The notes under the pieces are model-generated. The model worked only from the letters and a program-made list of their open reading frames with translations, was not told the origin of the DNA and made no database searches. From positions 236,501-300,500 of the forward strand of contig CP028514.1 of NCBI GenBank assembly GCA_003054495.1: a DNA stretch of 64,000 bases, read 5' to 3'. Both the position numbers and the translations under genes were made by a program. Source of the stretch: Carboxydocella thermautotrophica (GTDB lineage Bacteria; Bacillota; GCA-003054495; Carboxydocellales; Carboxydocellaceae). Of the stretch, positions 52,442 through 63,618 are shown in pieces (the stretch's first letter is position 1; every line of letters starts with the position of its first letter).

Positions 52442-53188
52442 GTGGAATATGCCATCAAGGTAGAAAACCTGACCAAGATTTTTGGTGACCGCAAGGCAGT
52501 AGATAACCTTTCCTTTGCCATCAAGCCGGGACAAATTTTTGGCTTTCTTGGCCCCAATGGTTCCGGCAAATCCACCACCATCCGCATGTTGTGCGGAATT
52601 CTCACTCCGACCTCAGGCAAGGGGACAGTGCTGGGCATAGACCTGAAGGATGGGGAAAAGATTAAACAGCATATAGGCTATATGTCGCAGAAGTTTAGCC
52701 TTTATGAGGATTTAACTGTCAGGGAAAACATGCGCTTTTATGGCGGGGTATATGGGTTAAAGGGCAAGAAACTGGAGGAGCGTTACCGTTATCTCCTGGA
52801 CTTGACCGGTTTGGGGGACCGGGAGGAACAGCTGGCGGGTACACTATCAGGGGGCTGGAAACAACGACTGGCCCTGGCCTGTGCCCTTTTACATGAGCCC
52901 CAGCTGCTGTTTTTAGATGAACCTACTGCCGGGGTTGACCCCTTGTCCCGACGCATTTTCTGGCAGTTGATTCACCGCCTGGCAGAAGAGGGAGTAACAA
53001 TCCTGGTCACTACCCACTATATGGATGAGGCAGAACAATGTGATGTCCTTGGCTTTATCTTTCAAGGGCGTTTGCTGGATTTCGGTGCCCCGGCGGAAAT
53101 CAAGGCCCGGCACGGAGGACAATCAGTGGAGGATATATTCATCAATTTTGTGGCTGGGCAAGAGGCTAAGGCGGGTGAAAGCCGATGA
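52442..53188 (+). CDS. ABC-2 exporter ATP-binding protein
   Basis: A 248-residue ATPase with Walker A GPNGSGKSTTI (about 35-45), Q-loop YMSQKFSLY, signature LSGGWKQRLALA (about 137-148), Walker B LLFLDEPTAGVDP and H-loop TTHYMDEAE. The sequence groups with YbhF/CcmA-type drug or lipid exporters. GTG 52442 follows GGGGGAGTGG. It overlaps the permease start by 4 bases. Confidence 0.9.
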   Translation: MEYAIKVENLTKIFGDRKAVDNLSFAIKPGQIFGFLGPNGSGKSTTIRMLCGILTPTSGKGTVLGIDLKDGEKIKQHIGYMSQKFSLYEDLTVRENMRFYGGVYGLKGKKLEERYRYLLDLTGLGDREEQLAGTLSGGWKQRLALACALLHEPQLLFLDEPTAGVDPLSRRIFWQLIHRLAEEGVTILVTTHYMDEAEQCDVLGFIFQGRLLDFGAPAEIKARHGGQSVEDIFINFVAGQEAKAGESR

Positions 53189-54318
53189 GCTGGGTGCGAC
53201 TGAAAGCGATAATATGGAAAGAATTTATTCAAATCAGCCGGGACCGACCCAGTTTGGCCATGATTTTTGGGGTACCGGTTATGATGATGCTGCTTTTTGG
53301 TTATGCCATCAGTACTGATGTGGAAAACATCGCGACCCTGGTCTGTGATCAAAGTAAAACCAGAGCCAGCCGGGAGCTGGTGAGTGCCATGGCCAATACC
53401 GGTACCTTTGATTTACGCTACTGGACCGAAAATCCCGGGGAAGTCCGCCGTTATCTGGATGGCGGGATAGCCAGGGTGGCTCTGATTATTCCTCCAGATT
53501 ACAGTAAGCGTTTAGCCCGGGGAGAAATGGCCCAGGTTCAGGTTTTGCTGGATGGATCTGATCCGCTGGTGGCCCGCACTGCCCTTTCGGCAGCCCAGAT
53601 GCTGGCCCAGTCTCTAAATCTCAATCTGGTTACCCAGCGTCTGGAACGGCAGGGAGCCGGGCCGGGGTTGAATTTGGCTCTGGATATGAGGACGAGAGTT
53701 TGGTATAACCCTAATCTGGAAAGTCTGCGGTTTAATATCCCGGGGCTAATGGGTCTGGTTTTGCAGAACATAACAGTGATTCTCACCGCTTTTGCCCTGG
53801 TGCGGGAGCGGGAACGGGGGACTCTGGAGCAAATCATTATTACTCCCATCAAGCCGGTGGAACTGATTATCGGCAAACTGGTTCCTTATGTATTTATCGG
53901 CTTTTTTGATCTCTTGCTGGTACTGGCGGTGGCGGTTTTCTGGTTCGGGGTGAAAATTTCTGGCAGCGTGGCGTTGCTGCTGGCGTTAGCTACTATCTTT
54001 CTGGCCTGTGCGCTGGGGATGGGTATGTTTGTTTCTACCGTTGCCCGAAACCAGCTGCAGGCTATGCAGATGGCCTTTTTGATTCTGTTGCCCAGTATTC
54101 TTTTGTCCGGGTTTTTGTTTCCCCGGGAATCCATGCCTAAAATCATCTATTGGATTGGGCAGGTTCTACCATTAACCTACTTTTTGCAGATTGTCCGCGG
54201 CATCGTGCTGCGGGGAGCGGATTTTTCCCATCTCTGGCAGGTATCATTCTGGCTGGCTGTGCTGACGGCAATCATCTGTACTCTTTCCGTTTTGCGCTTC
54301 CGTAAACGGCTGGATTAA
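53185..54318 (+). CDS. ABC-2 exporter permease (YbhS/YbhR-like)
   Basis: A 377-residue membrane protein with one helix near the N-terminus, a large extracytoplasmic domain (about 45-170) and five further helices. It has RERERGTLEQIIITPIKPVELIIGK and the conserved FLFPRESMP loop of ABC-2 drug/lipid exporters. Only one permease gene is present, so it probably works as a homodimer. The stop codon overlaps the stop of the convergent HD-GYP gene by 4 bases. Confidence 0.9.
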   Translation: MSWVRLKAIIWKEFIQISRDRPSLAMIFGVPVMMMLLFGYAISTDVENIATLVCDQSKTRASRELVSAMANTGTFDLRYWTENPGEVRRYLDGGIARVALIIPPDYSKRLARGEMAQVQVLLDGSDPLVARTALSAAQMLAQSLNLNLVTQRLERQGAGPGLNLALDMRTRVWYNPNLESLRFNIPGLMGLVLQNITVILTAFALVRERERGTLEQIIITPIKPVELIIGKLVPYVFIGFFDLLLVLAVAVFWFGVKISGSVALLLALATIFLACALGMGMFVSTVARNQLQAMQMAFLILLPSILLSGFLFPRESMPKIIYWIGQVLPLTYFLQIVRGIVLRGADFSHLWQVSFWLAVLTAIICTLSVLRFRKRLD

Positions 54319-55472
54319 AAGAGATTGAGCAAAGCCTCTACCACCCTGGCGTCAAAGCGGCCGGCAACCGCTTCCTGGCGCAAGAGGTGGTAAATTTTTT
54401 CCCTGGGCAGGGCAGCCCGATAGGGACGGTCATCAGCCAGGGCCTGATAATAATCAGCTACTGCCAGGATACGAGCGGGCAAGGGCAGTTGGTCTGCCCG
54501 CAGACGGGAAGGATAGCCACTGCCATCCAGTTTTTCGTGATGAGCGGCGGCCCAGAAGGCCAGCTCCTCCAGACCGGGGATTTCCATCAACAGCCGTTCG
54601 GTATAATAGGCGTGGGCAATGATGCGGCTGTATTCCTGGGGGGTGAGCTGGTCTGGCTTATCCAGGATAGCCGAGGGGACAGCCAGCTTGCCCAGGTCAT
54701 GTAAGAGACCAGCCAGATAGAGCTGACGGCACTGAGCGGTTGGCAGGCCCAGGGTCTGGCCCAGGTAGAAGGCGGTATTGGCAACCCGGCGGCTGTGGGT
54801 GGCGGTATAGGGGCTTTTGGCATCCACCAGGTCAGCGAAAAGGAGGGCTAAATGTTCCAGGGATGCTAGCTGGATATCCTGTTCAAAAACCTGGCTGCGG
54901 CGGCGGATGGCCTGGGCTAAATTGCGATGGGCCAGGTCATAATAAACACGAGGTTCCTGCAAAAGTTCCAGACAGGCATCGGCTACTACAGGAGCCAGGC
55001 GTTTGCCTTTTTCCTTTTCCACAAAGGCGACAATCCGTTCCTGCACCGGTAGCAGGTCATAGTCCTGGCCAAACTGGTTTTCAATCTGATCGGCCAGGAA
55101 AAGGAGCTGGGCTTCTATGGGAATCTCCTCACCGCTCAAGCCCAGTGGGAAACCGCTGCCATCCCAGGCTTCGTGATGAGCAGCGATAATAGGAGCGATT
55201 TCAGTTAACAAAGGGAGCTGGGTGGACCAGCGGGCCCCGGCCAGAGGGTGAGATTCTACCGGGAGCTGAGCATTGACTTTGCCGATATCATGGAGCAGAC
55301 CGCCATAAAAAACCAGGCGCAGGCGGTCAGGAGCAAGTCCCAGTTTTTCGCCGGTGCGTAAGGCCAGATAGGCTACCCGCTGGGCGTGCTCCAGTTTTTT
55401 GTTTTCCGCCAGGTCCAGGGCCAGGGAGAAGGTACTGATTAAAGTGAACAAAGATACTTTCCAGCTATCCAT
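54315..55472 (-). CDS. Tandem HD-GYP domain protein
   Basis: A 385-residue protein with two HD-GYP phosphodiesterase modules. The first (about 20-190) has HAQRV, LLHDIGK, HH and AWDGSGFP; the second (about 215-380) has HSRRVAN, LLHDLGK, HHEKLDGSGYP and PARILAVADYYQAL. Both retain the HD and HH metal ligands, so both may degrade c-di-GMP. No membrane or sensor domain is visible. The ATG at 55472 follows AAAGGAGTGG; the frame extends 23 codons upstream without a ribosome site. Confidence 0.88.
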   Translation of the reverse strand: MDSWKVSLFTLISTFSLALDLAENKKLEHAQRVAYLALRTGEKLGLAPDRLRLVFYGGLLHDIGKVNAQLPVESHPLAGARWSTQLPLLTEIAPIIAAHHEAWDGSGFPLGLSGEEIPIEAQLLFLADQIENQFGQDYDLLPVQERIVAFVEKEKGKRLAPVVADACLELLQEPRVYYDLAHRNLAQAIRRRSQVFEQDIQLASLEHLALLFADLVDAKSPYTATHSRRVANTAFYLGQTLGLPTAQCRQLYLAGLLHDLGKLAVPSAILDKPDQLTPQEYSRIIAHAYYTERLLMEIPGLEELAFWAAAHHEKLDGSGYPSRLRADQLPLPARILAVADYYQALADDRPYRAALPREKIYHLLRQEAVAGRFDARVVEALLNLF

Positions 55473-55511
55473 TTTTTTGCCACTCCTTTGCAGGTATTTG
55501 CTGCCTGATGA

Positions 55512-55563
55512 AGAATATCTTAACATAAAAACTTTTGACAATCTATGATTTTTTCTATATGAT
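55512..55563. promoter_or_regulatory. Divergent SigA promoters with overlapping -35 boxes
   Basis: Plus strand: TTGACA (55535-55540), 17-nt spacer, TATGAT (55558-55563), driving the FprA operon. Minus strand: TTGTCA (55536-55541), 18-nt spacer, TATTCT (55512-55517), driving the HD-GYP gene. The two -35 boxes share five bases, so polymerase can occupy only one at a time. Confidence 0.65.
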
Positions 55564-55612
55564 ATAACTAATAATAATTCCTAATAAGCTAAAATGCAAG
55601 GGGGTATTTTAA

Positions 55613-56827
55613 ATGGACAGAGTTGGAGCGATCAAAATAAAAGAAGGGATTTACTGGGCAGGGGCCCTGAACCCGGATTTAAGGGTATTTGATATTGTGA
55701 TGGAAACAGCCCATGGCACTACATATAACTCTTATGTTGTCAAAGGGGAAAAGATAGCGGTATTTGAAACTGTCAAGGAGCGCTTTTTCTCCGAATACCT
55801 GGCCCGGCTGAAAGAGGTAGTGAACCCTGCTGATATTGATTATATTATCGTTGACCATACTGAACCGGATCATGCTGGCAGCGTCTTTGCTCTGCTGGAC
55901 CTGGCTCCTAATGCCAAAGTGGTGGGGTCCAAATCTGCTTTGCGCTTTCTGAAAGCCATTACCAACCGGGAATTTCCGTCGATTGAGGCCAAAGAGGGCA
56001 TGACTATAGACCTGGGAGGGAAAACCTTGCAGTTTATTATGGCCCCTTTCCTGCACTGGCCGGATTCTATGTATACCTACATTCCCGAGGATAAAGTGCT
56101 GATCACCTGTGATAGTTTTGGCAGCCATTACAGCAGCCCTATGATTTTCGATGACCTGGTCGGGGATTTCAGTTCTGACCTGCGTTATTACTATGATGTA
56201 ATCATGAGTCCTTTCGCCAGTTACGTGCTGGAGGCCATCAATAAAATCCGCAATTTGCCCATAGATGTATTCTGCCCGGGACATGGTCCTGTTCTGCGCA
56301 GCAAGGGCTGGGAAATTGTTGACCTCTATGAACAGTGGAGCAAGCAATTGCTGGCAGAGCAGCACCAGGGTCCGGTGTTGATCGCCTATATTTCAGCTTA
56401 TGGCTACACCAAGGCGATGGCTGCAGAGATCGCCCGGGGGATTGCCAGTGTCAATAGCTGTGAAGTAGAAGTGGTGGATATTACCGAAATACCGCTGAGC
56501 GAGTTGAAGACAAAAATAGAACGAGCCCGGGCTTTTCTGGTCGGCTCCCCTACCATTAACAGGGATGCTGTCAAACCCGCCTGGGATTTGCTCTCGGTGG
56601 TATGTCCCATCAAGAATAAAAACAAACCTGTTGCCGCCTTCGGTTCCTATGGCTGGAGCGGGGAGGCAACCAGAATGCTGGAGGAACGGATGAGTGCCCT
56701 GGGCCTTAAGGTAGTGCAACCGGCATTGCGGGTCAACTTTAAACCCAGTGAGAAGGAGCTCAGGGATTGTTTTGAGTTCGGGGTTGCCTTTGCTCAAAGC
56801 CTGGGCAAAGATGAAACCGGTCGTTAG
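55613..56827 (+). CDS. fprA: Flavodiiron protein (A-type flavoprotein, FprA)
   Basis: A 404-residue O2/NO reductase of anaerobes. The N-terminal beta-lactamase-like domain (about 1-250) has the diiron ligands HTEPDH (His 82, Glu 84, Asp 86, His 87), His in FLHWPD, Asp in TCDSFGSH and His in PGHGP. A C-terminal flavodoxin domain (about 258-395) binds FMN (YISAYGYTKAMA, GSPTINRD, FGSYGWSG). With the next two genes it forms a complete NADH to rubredoxin to O2 chain that reduces O2 to water. Starts after AAGGGGG. Confidence 0.94.
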   Translation: MDRVGAIKIKEGIYWAGALNPDLRVFDIVMETAHGTTYNSYVVKGEKIAVFETVKERFFSEYLARLKEVVNPADIDYIIVDHTEPDHAGSVFALLDLAPNAKVVGSKSALRFLKAITNREFPSIEAKEGMTIDLGGKTLQFIMAPFLHWPDSMYTYIPEDKVLITCDSFGSHYSSPMIFDDLVGDFSSDLRYYYDVIMSPFASYVLEAINKIRNLPIDVFCPGHGPVLRSKGWEIVDLYEQWSKQLLAEQHQGPVLIAYISAYGYTKAMAAEIARGIASVNSCEVEVVDITEIPLSELKTKIERARAFLVGSPTINRDAVKPAWDLLSVVCPIKNKNKPVAAFGSYGWSGEATRMLEERMSALGLKVVQPALRVNFKPSEKELRDCFEFGVAFAQSLGKDETGR

Positions 56828-56852
56828 AGGAGACAGGAAAGGGGTATGGCCT

Positions 56853-58040
56853 ATGGCAATAGTAATTTTGGGCGGCGGGGTAGCTGCTGTCAGTGCCATA
56901 GAAGGCATTCGCCAGCAGGATAAGGAGCAACCGGTTACGCTGGTAGCAGCGGAGAAGTACCCACCTTATTACCGCTTGCGCCTTTCCTTTCTGCTGGGCC
57001 AGGAGTTTGAGGTGGAAAAGTTTTTGTTAAAACCTCTGGCCTGGTATCAGGAAATGGGTGTGGAGCTAAGGCTGGGAATAAAGGCGGAAAGGATTGATCC
57101 CGCTTCCCGTCAGGTGCGGTTAGAAGACGGAAGTGTCCTTTCCTATTCATCCCTGATTATAGCCACCGGAAGCCGGGCCTTTTTGCCGCCGGTACCGGGC
57201 AATCAGCTGGCAGGAGTTTTTACCCTGCGCACCGCTGAGGATGCCCAACGAATCAATGAATTCGCCCGGCCAGGCCAAAAAGGGATCATCATCGGAGGGG
57301 GACCGCTGGGGCTGGAAGCGGCCTGGACTCTCAGTCAGCGCGGTATTCAGGTGGCGGTATTAGAACACAATCAGCGTTTGTTGCCTCGCCAGGTGGATGA
57401 AAAAGCTTCAGCCTACCTCCACCGGGCTGCCCAGAGAGCGGGGATTGAACTGGTGCTGGCTGCCCAGGCCCAGGCCATTACCGGCACGGAAAAAGTAGAA
57501 GCTTTGCAACTGGCCGATGGCCGACAGCTGCCGGCGGATTTTATTCTCTTTTCCACCGGAGTACGGCCCAATCTGGAAATAGCCCAGGCTGCCGGACTTG
57601 CCTGTCAGCGGGGGATTGTGGTCGACCGGTATCTTCGCACTTCCCAGGACCAAATCTGGGCTTGCGGGGACGTGGCGGAATACAATGGCCAGGTCTGGGG
57701 GCTGTGGCCAGTGGCTCAGGCTCAGGGGCGGGTAGCCGGGATGAATGCTGCTGGCGCTGAGGAAAAATATGTAGAGGTGCCGCCGCCATCGATTCTTAAA
57801 GTCATGGGCACATCCGTCTTCTCCATAGGCAACTGGGCTGAGAGTGGTAGCCAGAAAGTCAAGGCAGACGAAGAGGGTTTTTATTGCAAATTGTGTTTCC
57901 AGGGCCGTCAGCTCACTGGTGCCATAGTCATTGGAGATGAGGGCCTGGCCCGGCAGTTAAAACGGGCGGTGGAAAAAGGCATGGAAACGAACCCGGAAGC
58001 AGATTTTTCCCGGATTCTGGCGGATCTGGGACAGGGATAA
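56853..58040 (+). CDS. NADH:rubredoxin oxidoreductase (FAD-dependent)
   Basis: A 395-residue flavoprotein of the pyridine nucleotide-disulfide oxidoreductase fold. FAD motif [18 protein letters not shown] (about 3-20), the second nucleotide motif [15 protein letters not shown] (about 145-159), [17 protein letters not shown] and [11 protein letters not shown]. No redox CxxC is present, as expected for NROR rather than thioredoxin reductase. ATG 56853 follows AAAGGGG. Placed between fprA and rubredoxin, it should pass NADH electrons to rubredoxin. A nitrite-reductase-like or ferredoxin reductase is less likely. Confidence 0.88.
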   Translation: MAIVILGGGVAAVSAIEGIRQQDKEQPVTLVAAEKYPPYYRLRLSFLLGQEFEVEKFLLKPLAWYQEMGVELRLGIKAERIDPASRQVRLEDGSVLSYSSLIIATGSRAFLPPVPGNQLAGVFTLRTAEDAQRINEFARPGQKGIIIGGGPLGLEAAWTLSQRGIQVAVLEHNQRLLPRQVDEKASAYLHRAAQRAGIELVLAAQAQAITGTEKVEALQLADGRQLPADFILFSTGVRPNLEIAQAAGLACQRGIVVDRYLRTSQDQIWACGDVAEYNGQVWGLWPVAQAQGRVAGMNAAGAEEKYVEVPPPSILKVMGTSVFSIGNWAESGSQKVKADEEGFYCKLCFQGRQLTGAIVIGDEGLARQLKRAVEKGMETNPEADFSRILADLGQG

Positions 58041-58059
58041 AAAGAAAGGAGATGTTCTT

Positions 58060-58218
58060 ATGGAAAAATACGTCTGTGTTATTTGCGGCTATGTCTATGA
58101 CCCGGCAGTTGGGGATACGGATAATGGGATTGCTCCTGGCACTCCTTTTGAAGCTCTGCCGGCAGACTGGGTTTGCCCCATGTGTGGCGCTGGCAAGGAA
58201 GATTTCGAAAAAGAGTAA
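58060..58218 (+). CDS. Rubredoxin
   Basis: A 52-residue one-iron electron carrier starting [19 protein letters not shown]. The Fe(Cys)4 site is made by CVICG (Cys 6 and 9) and CPMCG (Cys 39 and 42); the conserved aromatic and Pro positions are present. It follows the NROR gene by 19 bases behind AAAGGAG and completes the FprA chain. Confidence 0.96.
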   Translation: MEKYVCVICGYVYDPAVGDTDNGIAPGTPFEALPADWVCPMCGAGKEDFEKE

Positions 58219-58225
58219 GGCTTTT

Positions 58226-58251
58226 GGCCCCGGGAAAGCCCGGGGCCTTTC
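58226..58251 (+). terminator. Stem-loop after rubredoxin
   Basis: Very stable GGCCCCGGG/CCCGGGGCC stem with an AAAG loop but only three T, so termination may be partial and feed the lipoprotein gene. Confidence 0.6.
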
Positions 58252-58273
58252 TGGCAAGGAGGATTAGATTAGC

Positions 58274-58837
58274 ATGCGCAAGCTATTGTTGCTTGTAATC
58301 GTATTGCTGGTCATCATTACTGGCTGTGCCAGACAGACTACCTCTCCTCCGCAGCTGGATAATAAAACGGCGGCCATAGTGAACGGCGAAAAGATCAGCA
58401 CCGTTGACTTTGAACGCCGGGTAGAGAAGAAAAAGTTTGTCCTCACGGCTCAGGGCACGGATTTTAGCGGGCCCAGCCGGGAGCATGCCCTGACCATGCT
58501 CCGGGAAGAGGTAATCGCTGACCTGGTCAGGGAAACTTTATTAATGCAGGAGGCGACCAGACTAAAGCTGATAGCTACTGATGCGGAAGTAGAGGCGGTT
58601 ATCAAGGAAATCCGGGCCAATTTTCCCGATGAGGCCACCTTCCAGGCTACAATTCAGGCCCGGGGGCTGACAGTGGAGGCGATGCACAAATATAACCGGC
58701 TTCAGCTGACACGACAGAAGCTGGTGCAATACTGGGGCGGGGAGGATAAACTGCAGGAAAGTTTGGCAGAGGTGGAAAAAAAGGCGAAGATCCGTATTAA
58801 TGATCAGGTAGTGGAACGGATATTGCAAGAAATTTAA
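58274..58837 (+). CDS. SurA N-terminal-like lipoprotein
   Basis: A 187-residue lipoprotein. The signal peptide ends in the lipobox IITGC (Cys 18). The mature part has the SurA_N chaperone pattern AAIVNGEKISTVDFERRV, then helices LREEVIADLVRETLLMQEA and LKLIATDAEVEAVIKEI. The PPIase domain of PrsA/SurA is missing, so it is a chaperone-only short form. AAGGAGGAT precedes by 10 bases. It may be partly co-transcribed with the FprA operon. Confidence 0.82.
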   Translation: MRKLLLLVIVLLVIITGCARQTTSPPQLDNKTAAIVNGEKISTVDFERRVEKKKFVLTAQGTDFSGPSREHALTMLREEVIADLVRETLLMQEATRLKLIATDAEVEAVIKEIRANFPDEATFQATIQARGLTVEAMHKYNRLQLTRQKLVQYWGGEDKLQESLAEVEKKAKIRINDQVVERILQEI

Positions 58838-58858
58838 ATATAATTCCCACTAACTATA

Positions 58859-58887
58859 TTGACATACTCAGATATACATGCTATTGT
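58859..58887 (+). promoter_or_regulatory. SigA promoter of the metY riboswitch transcript
   Basis: TTGACA (58859-58864), 17-nt spacer, TATTGT (58882-58887), ending about 25 bases before the aptamer. Confidence 0.65.
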
Positions 58888-58911
58888 TATACTACACAAA
58901 TAAATAGGCGA

Positions 58912-60377
<1,466 letters not shown>

Positions 60378-60385
<8 letters not shown>

Positions 60386-60821
60386 GCAGTAATAGACGGG
60401 CACCGATAACCAGGAGCAATAGACCGGCCAGGTGGGTCCAGTGGGGCTGTTTGGGCGTAAGACCGGCCAGGCCCAGATAATCCAGCAAGGCGGCGGTGCT
60501 GACCTGGCCGACGATAATTGCTGTAGTTGCGGAAATGGCCCCCAGGCGGCTAATGCCCAGCACGACGGTAGCAATAATGGCTACATTGATAAAACCCCCC
60601 AGATAGGCATACCAGGGGACTGTACTGATTTTCCCCCAGGTTGGAAAACCGGTACCGGTAAAAATCAGCACCGCCCCCACTCCCGCCAGTCCCAGCAAAT
60701 GTACCAGCAGGGTGGCAGGCCAGAGGCCGAGGTTTTTGTTGAGCAGGGTGTTAAGTACCCCTTGTACAGCCATCAGGGACCCGGCTGCCACCGGAATCAA
60801 CAGTGCAGTCCAATTGCTCAT
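60378..60821 (-). CDS. DMT-superfamily membrane protein, YdcZ (DUF606) type
   Basis: A 147-residue protein with five predicted helices and the YdcZ pattern (AAGSLMAVQGVLNTLLNK, PWYAYLGGFINVAI, GAISATTAIIVGQVSTAALLDYLG). It is half the size of EamA transporters and probably acts as a dimer. Substrate unknown. ATG follows GGGAGGGGAG on the minus strand. Confidence 0.82.
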
Positions 60822-60987
60822 TATCTCCCCTCCCGTGTCGAAAAAGATAATTACATTTATTATTCTGGCTATTAATGTAATGTTTTATGTAAAAAGAGGA
60901 TTTTTTTGCAGCAGGGAGAATACAAATAAATTATTAGATAGCAGGCAGAATAACTCGGGCTCATAGCGGAGAAAGGGGCTTGGGGAG

Positions 60988-63384
60988 ATGAAACTGAATC
61001 TGAGGACCAGGTTAACGCTGATTCTAGCGGTGCTTGTCTTCTTTTCCTGTGGTCTGACGGGCTGGCTGGCGGTCTATCGGGCTAAATCAGTGATTGAAGA
61101 CGAAATGCTGGACCAGGTTAAACGGATATCCTTGCATTTGGACAAAAAAATAGAAGGGGATTTTGAAATGATCATGGCCCGCCTGGGAGTAATTAATGCT
61201 GCCGAAGGGACCAAGTGGCAGGAACTCAAGGCGGAATTGCAACGGCTGGTCACTGCTGAGCTGGTAGGCAGCGCAGATGAGATGGGAGCAGCCTACCATG
61301 TGGAAGGTCGGGACTGGCTGGTGGCGGTAAAGGAACCGCCGGGCGGAGAACTGTTTTTGCGCCAGTTATTGCGCAGGGTACATCAGCTGGAAAACAAAAA
61401 CATCTGGGAAGAACACCTTTTTACTGAAAATGGTGTACAGATGATTGTGCGTCCCCTGATCCGTAATGACCAGATAATTGGTCATGTCTTTGTCTGGCGA
61501 ACTATTGAACCCATTGAAAATCTGGTCGATAAACTGAAAACCGAAATTTTACTGGTTTTTATTTTAACCTTTGTTATGGGCCTGGCGGGGGTTTTCTGGT
61601 TATCCCGGGCCCTGCTGACAGATGTAGACAAAATCAAGGAAGGGATTCAGAGGTTGAAATTTGATTTGCATTCTCCTCTGCCCAAAGTAGGAAGTGAGCT
61701 GGAGGAGATTGCGGCTGCTATTGAAACCCTGTCGGTTTCCCTCCTGAACTTGCAGGAAGCCAGCAAGGGGCTGGTGGCTTCCCGCTATCTGGACGAAACC
61801 CTGCAACGAGGCCTGGAAATGATAGAAAGAGTATTCGGGGCCAAATATGCCGCTATTTTCCTGTATGATGAAAAGGCTGATGAGCTGAGCATTAAAGCAT
61901 CCATTGGCTTAAGCAGGGAATATGTCAAAACCGTAAGGATGAAAAAAGGGGAAGGTTATAGCGGCAGGGTCATGTTGACCGATTTGCCATCTGCAACCGA
62001 TGATTTGCGCAGGGATGAACGCACTGTCTGGGTGCAGATGGTACGCTTTGAAGGGATCGTTTCCCTGCTGGTGGTACCTTTAAGGGGCAAGGGGGGGCTG
62101 CTGGGAACCATTGAGGTCTATACCAAACATAAACACACTTTTACCCCCAGTGAGATCAGTCTGCTTTCATCTCTGGCTCACCAGATCGGGTTATCGGTGG
62201 AAAATGCCATGCTCTTTGAGGAAATGCAAACCAGAGCAATTACCGACCGTTTAACTGGTTTATATAACCAGAAGCAATTTTATGAACTACTGCAATCAGA
62301 GATTGCGGCTGCGCAGTTATATAAAAAGCCTCTTTCCTTGTTGATGCTGGATGTCGACTTTTTCAAGCAGTACAATGATACCTTTGGCCATCCGGCCGGG
62401 GACCGTCTGTTAAAGGAATTTGCCCGTATTCTGGTGGAGAATGTGCGACCTGATGATATTGTCGCCCGTTACGGGGGTGAGGAATTTGCCATTATCCTGC
62501 GGGAGACTTCCCTGGAACAGGCTCTGGACATTGCGGAACGCATACGCCAGAAAGTGGCTGATTCCAGGTTTGAAGGCCGGCTCCAGCAACCCAGTGGACG
62601 GATAACCTGTTCCATCGGGATTGCCCAGTATCCCGTTCATGCCAAAACCCTGGAAGACCTGGTCAAACGGGCAGATGAAGCTCTGTACCGGGCCAAGTAC
62701 AATGGCCGTAACCGGGTGGCTTACCACCTGACCTTTATGGATGCTCTGCTGGAGTCTCTGCCGGCGGAAGAGAAAAACAAGCTGGAACGGCTAAAGACTA
62801 TGATTACAGTCATCAATGCCCGGGACCGCTATACTTTCGGGCATAGCGAACGGGTGATGATGCTGGCCTGTAAAGTAGGAGAACGAATGGGTCTGACGGC
62901 AGAACGCCTTAATCTGTTACAACTGGCAGCCTATTTCCATGATATTGGTAAAATGGAAGTAACCAAGGAGATTTTGTGCAAAGAAGGCGATTTAACAGAA
63001 GCAGAATGGGAACAGTTAAAACAACACGCTGTTGCCGGTGGGGCAGTGGTCAAGACCATACCGGTTCTGGCAGAAGCAGCCCTGATTATCCGCCATCACC
63101 ATGAACGCTATGATGGTTCCGGATATCCTGACGGATTGGCGGGAGATAATATACCTCTGGAGGCCCGGATCCTGGCGGTGGTGGATGCCTGGGATGCCAT
63201 GACCAGTACCCGGGTGTTCCGGGAAGCCAAAGGTCCGGAACAGGCTCTGTTGGAAATCAGGGAACAGAGCGGGAAACAGTTTGATCCCCGAATTGTAGAA
63301 ATCTTTACTGCCCTGGTTGAAGGAGGTGAGCTAAATGGCCCAGGTAGTCATCAATGTCGAGGGCATGAGCTGCGGCCATTGTAA
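60988..63384 (+). CDS. Membrane GAF-GGDEF-HD-GYP protein (dual c-di-GMP enzyme)
   Basis: A 798-residue signalling protein. Two membrane helices (about 8-30 and 186-206) enclose an extracytoplasmic sensor; then GAF (about 270-415), GGDEF (about 425-585) and HD-GYP (about 600-775). The cyclase has an intact GGEEF active site and the product-inhibition site RPDD five residues before RYGGEEF. The HD-GYP has FHDIGK, HHHERYDGSGYP and ARILAVVDAWDAM, so both opposing activities look competent. GGGGAG precedes the ATG. The last 50 bases overlap the copZ-like gene. Confidence 0.93.
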   Translation: MKLNLRTRLTLILAVLVFFSCGLTGWLAVYRAKSVIEDEMLDQVKRISLHLDKKIEGDFEMIMARLGVINAAEGTKWQELKAELQRLVTAELVGSADEMGAAYHVEGRDWLVAVKEPPGGELFLRQLLRRVHQLENKNIWEEHLFTENGVQMIVRPLIRNDQIIGHVFVWRTIEPIENLVDKLKTEILLVFILTFVMGLAGVFWLSRALLTDVDKIKEGIQRLKFDLHSPLPKVGSELEEIAAAIETLSVSLLNLQEASKGLVASRYLDETLQRGLEMIERVFGAKYAAIFLYDEKADELSIKASIGLSREYVKTVRMKKGEGYSGRVMLTDLPSATDDLRRDERTVWVQMVRFEGIVSLLVVPLRGKGGLLGTIEVYTKHKHTFTPSEISLLSSLAHQIGLSVENAMLFEEMQTRAITDRLTGLYNQKQFYELLQSEIAAAQLYKKPLSLLMLDVDFFKQYNDTFGHPAGDRLLKEFARILVENVRPDDIVARYGGEEFAIILRETSLEQALDIAERIRQKVADSRFEGRLQQPSGRITCSIGIAQYPVHAKTLEDLVKRADEALYRAKYNGRNRVAYHLTFMDALLESLPAEEKNKLERLKTMITVINARDRYTFGHSERVMMLACKVGERMGLTAERLNLLQLAAYFHDIGKMEVTKEILCKEGDLTEAEWEQLKQHAVAGGAVVKTIPVLAEAALIIRHHHERYDGSGYPDGLAGDNIPLEARILAVVDAWDAMTSTRVFREAKGPEQALLEIREQSGKQFDPRIVEIFTALVEGGELNGPGSHQCRGHELRPL

Positions 63385-63544
63385 AATGGCAGTGGAAAAG
63401 GCGCTGAAGCAGGTTGGTGGGGTCACTGAGGCTGTAGTGGATCTGGCAGCCAAACAAGTGACAGTTACCTATGATGAAAATCAAACTGGTTTAGCTGCTT
63501 TGCATGCTGCCATTGAAGAGGCCGGCTATGATGTAGTCAAGTAA
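63335..63544 (+). CDS. copZ: Copper chaperone, CopZ-like HMA domain
   Basis: A 69-residue HMA-fold protein with the metal site GMSCGHC (Cys 13 and 16), VEKALKQVGGV and IEEAGYDVV, typical of CopZ. It delivers Cu(I) to a P-type ATPase, which is not in the window. Strong GAAGGAGGTGAGC lies inside the end of the GGDEF gene, so the 50-base overlap is used for coupling. A terminator follows. Confidence 0.92.
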   Translation: MAQVVINVEGMSCGHCKMAVEKALKQVGGVTEAVVDLAAKQVTVTYDENQTGLAALHAAIEEAGYDVVK

Positions 63545-63546
63545 GT

Positions 63547-63590
63547 AAAAGGGCAATACCTGAATACGGGTATTGCCCTTTTACTTTTTT
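63547..63590 (+). terminator. Terminator after copZ
   Basis: 13-bp stem AAAGGGCAATACC/GGTATTGCCCTTT followed by ACTTTTTT. Confidence 0.88.
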
Positions 63591-63618
63591 GGCAGAATAT
63601 AACCTGAGGTGGTAAGAT

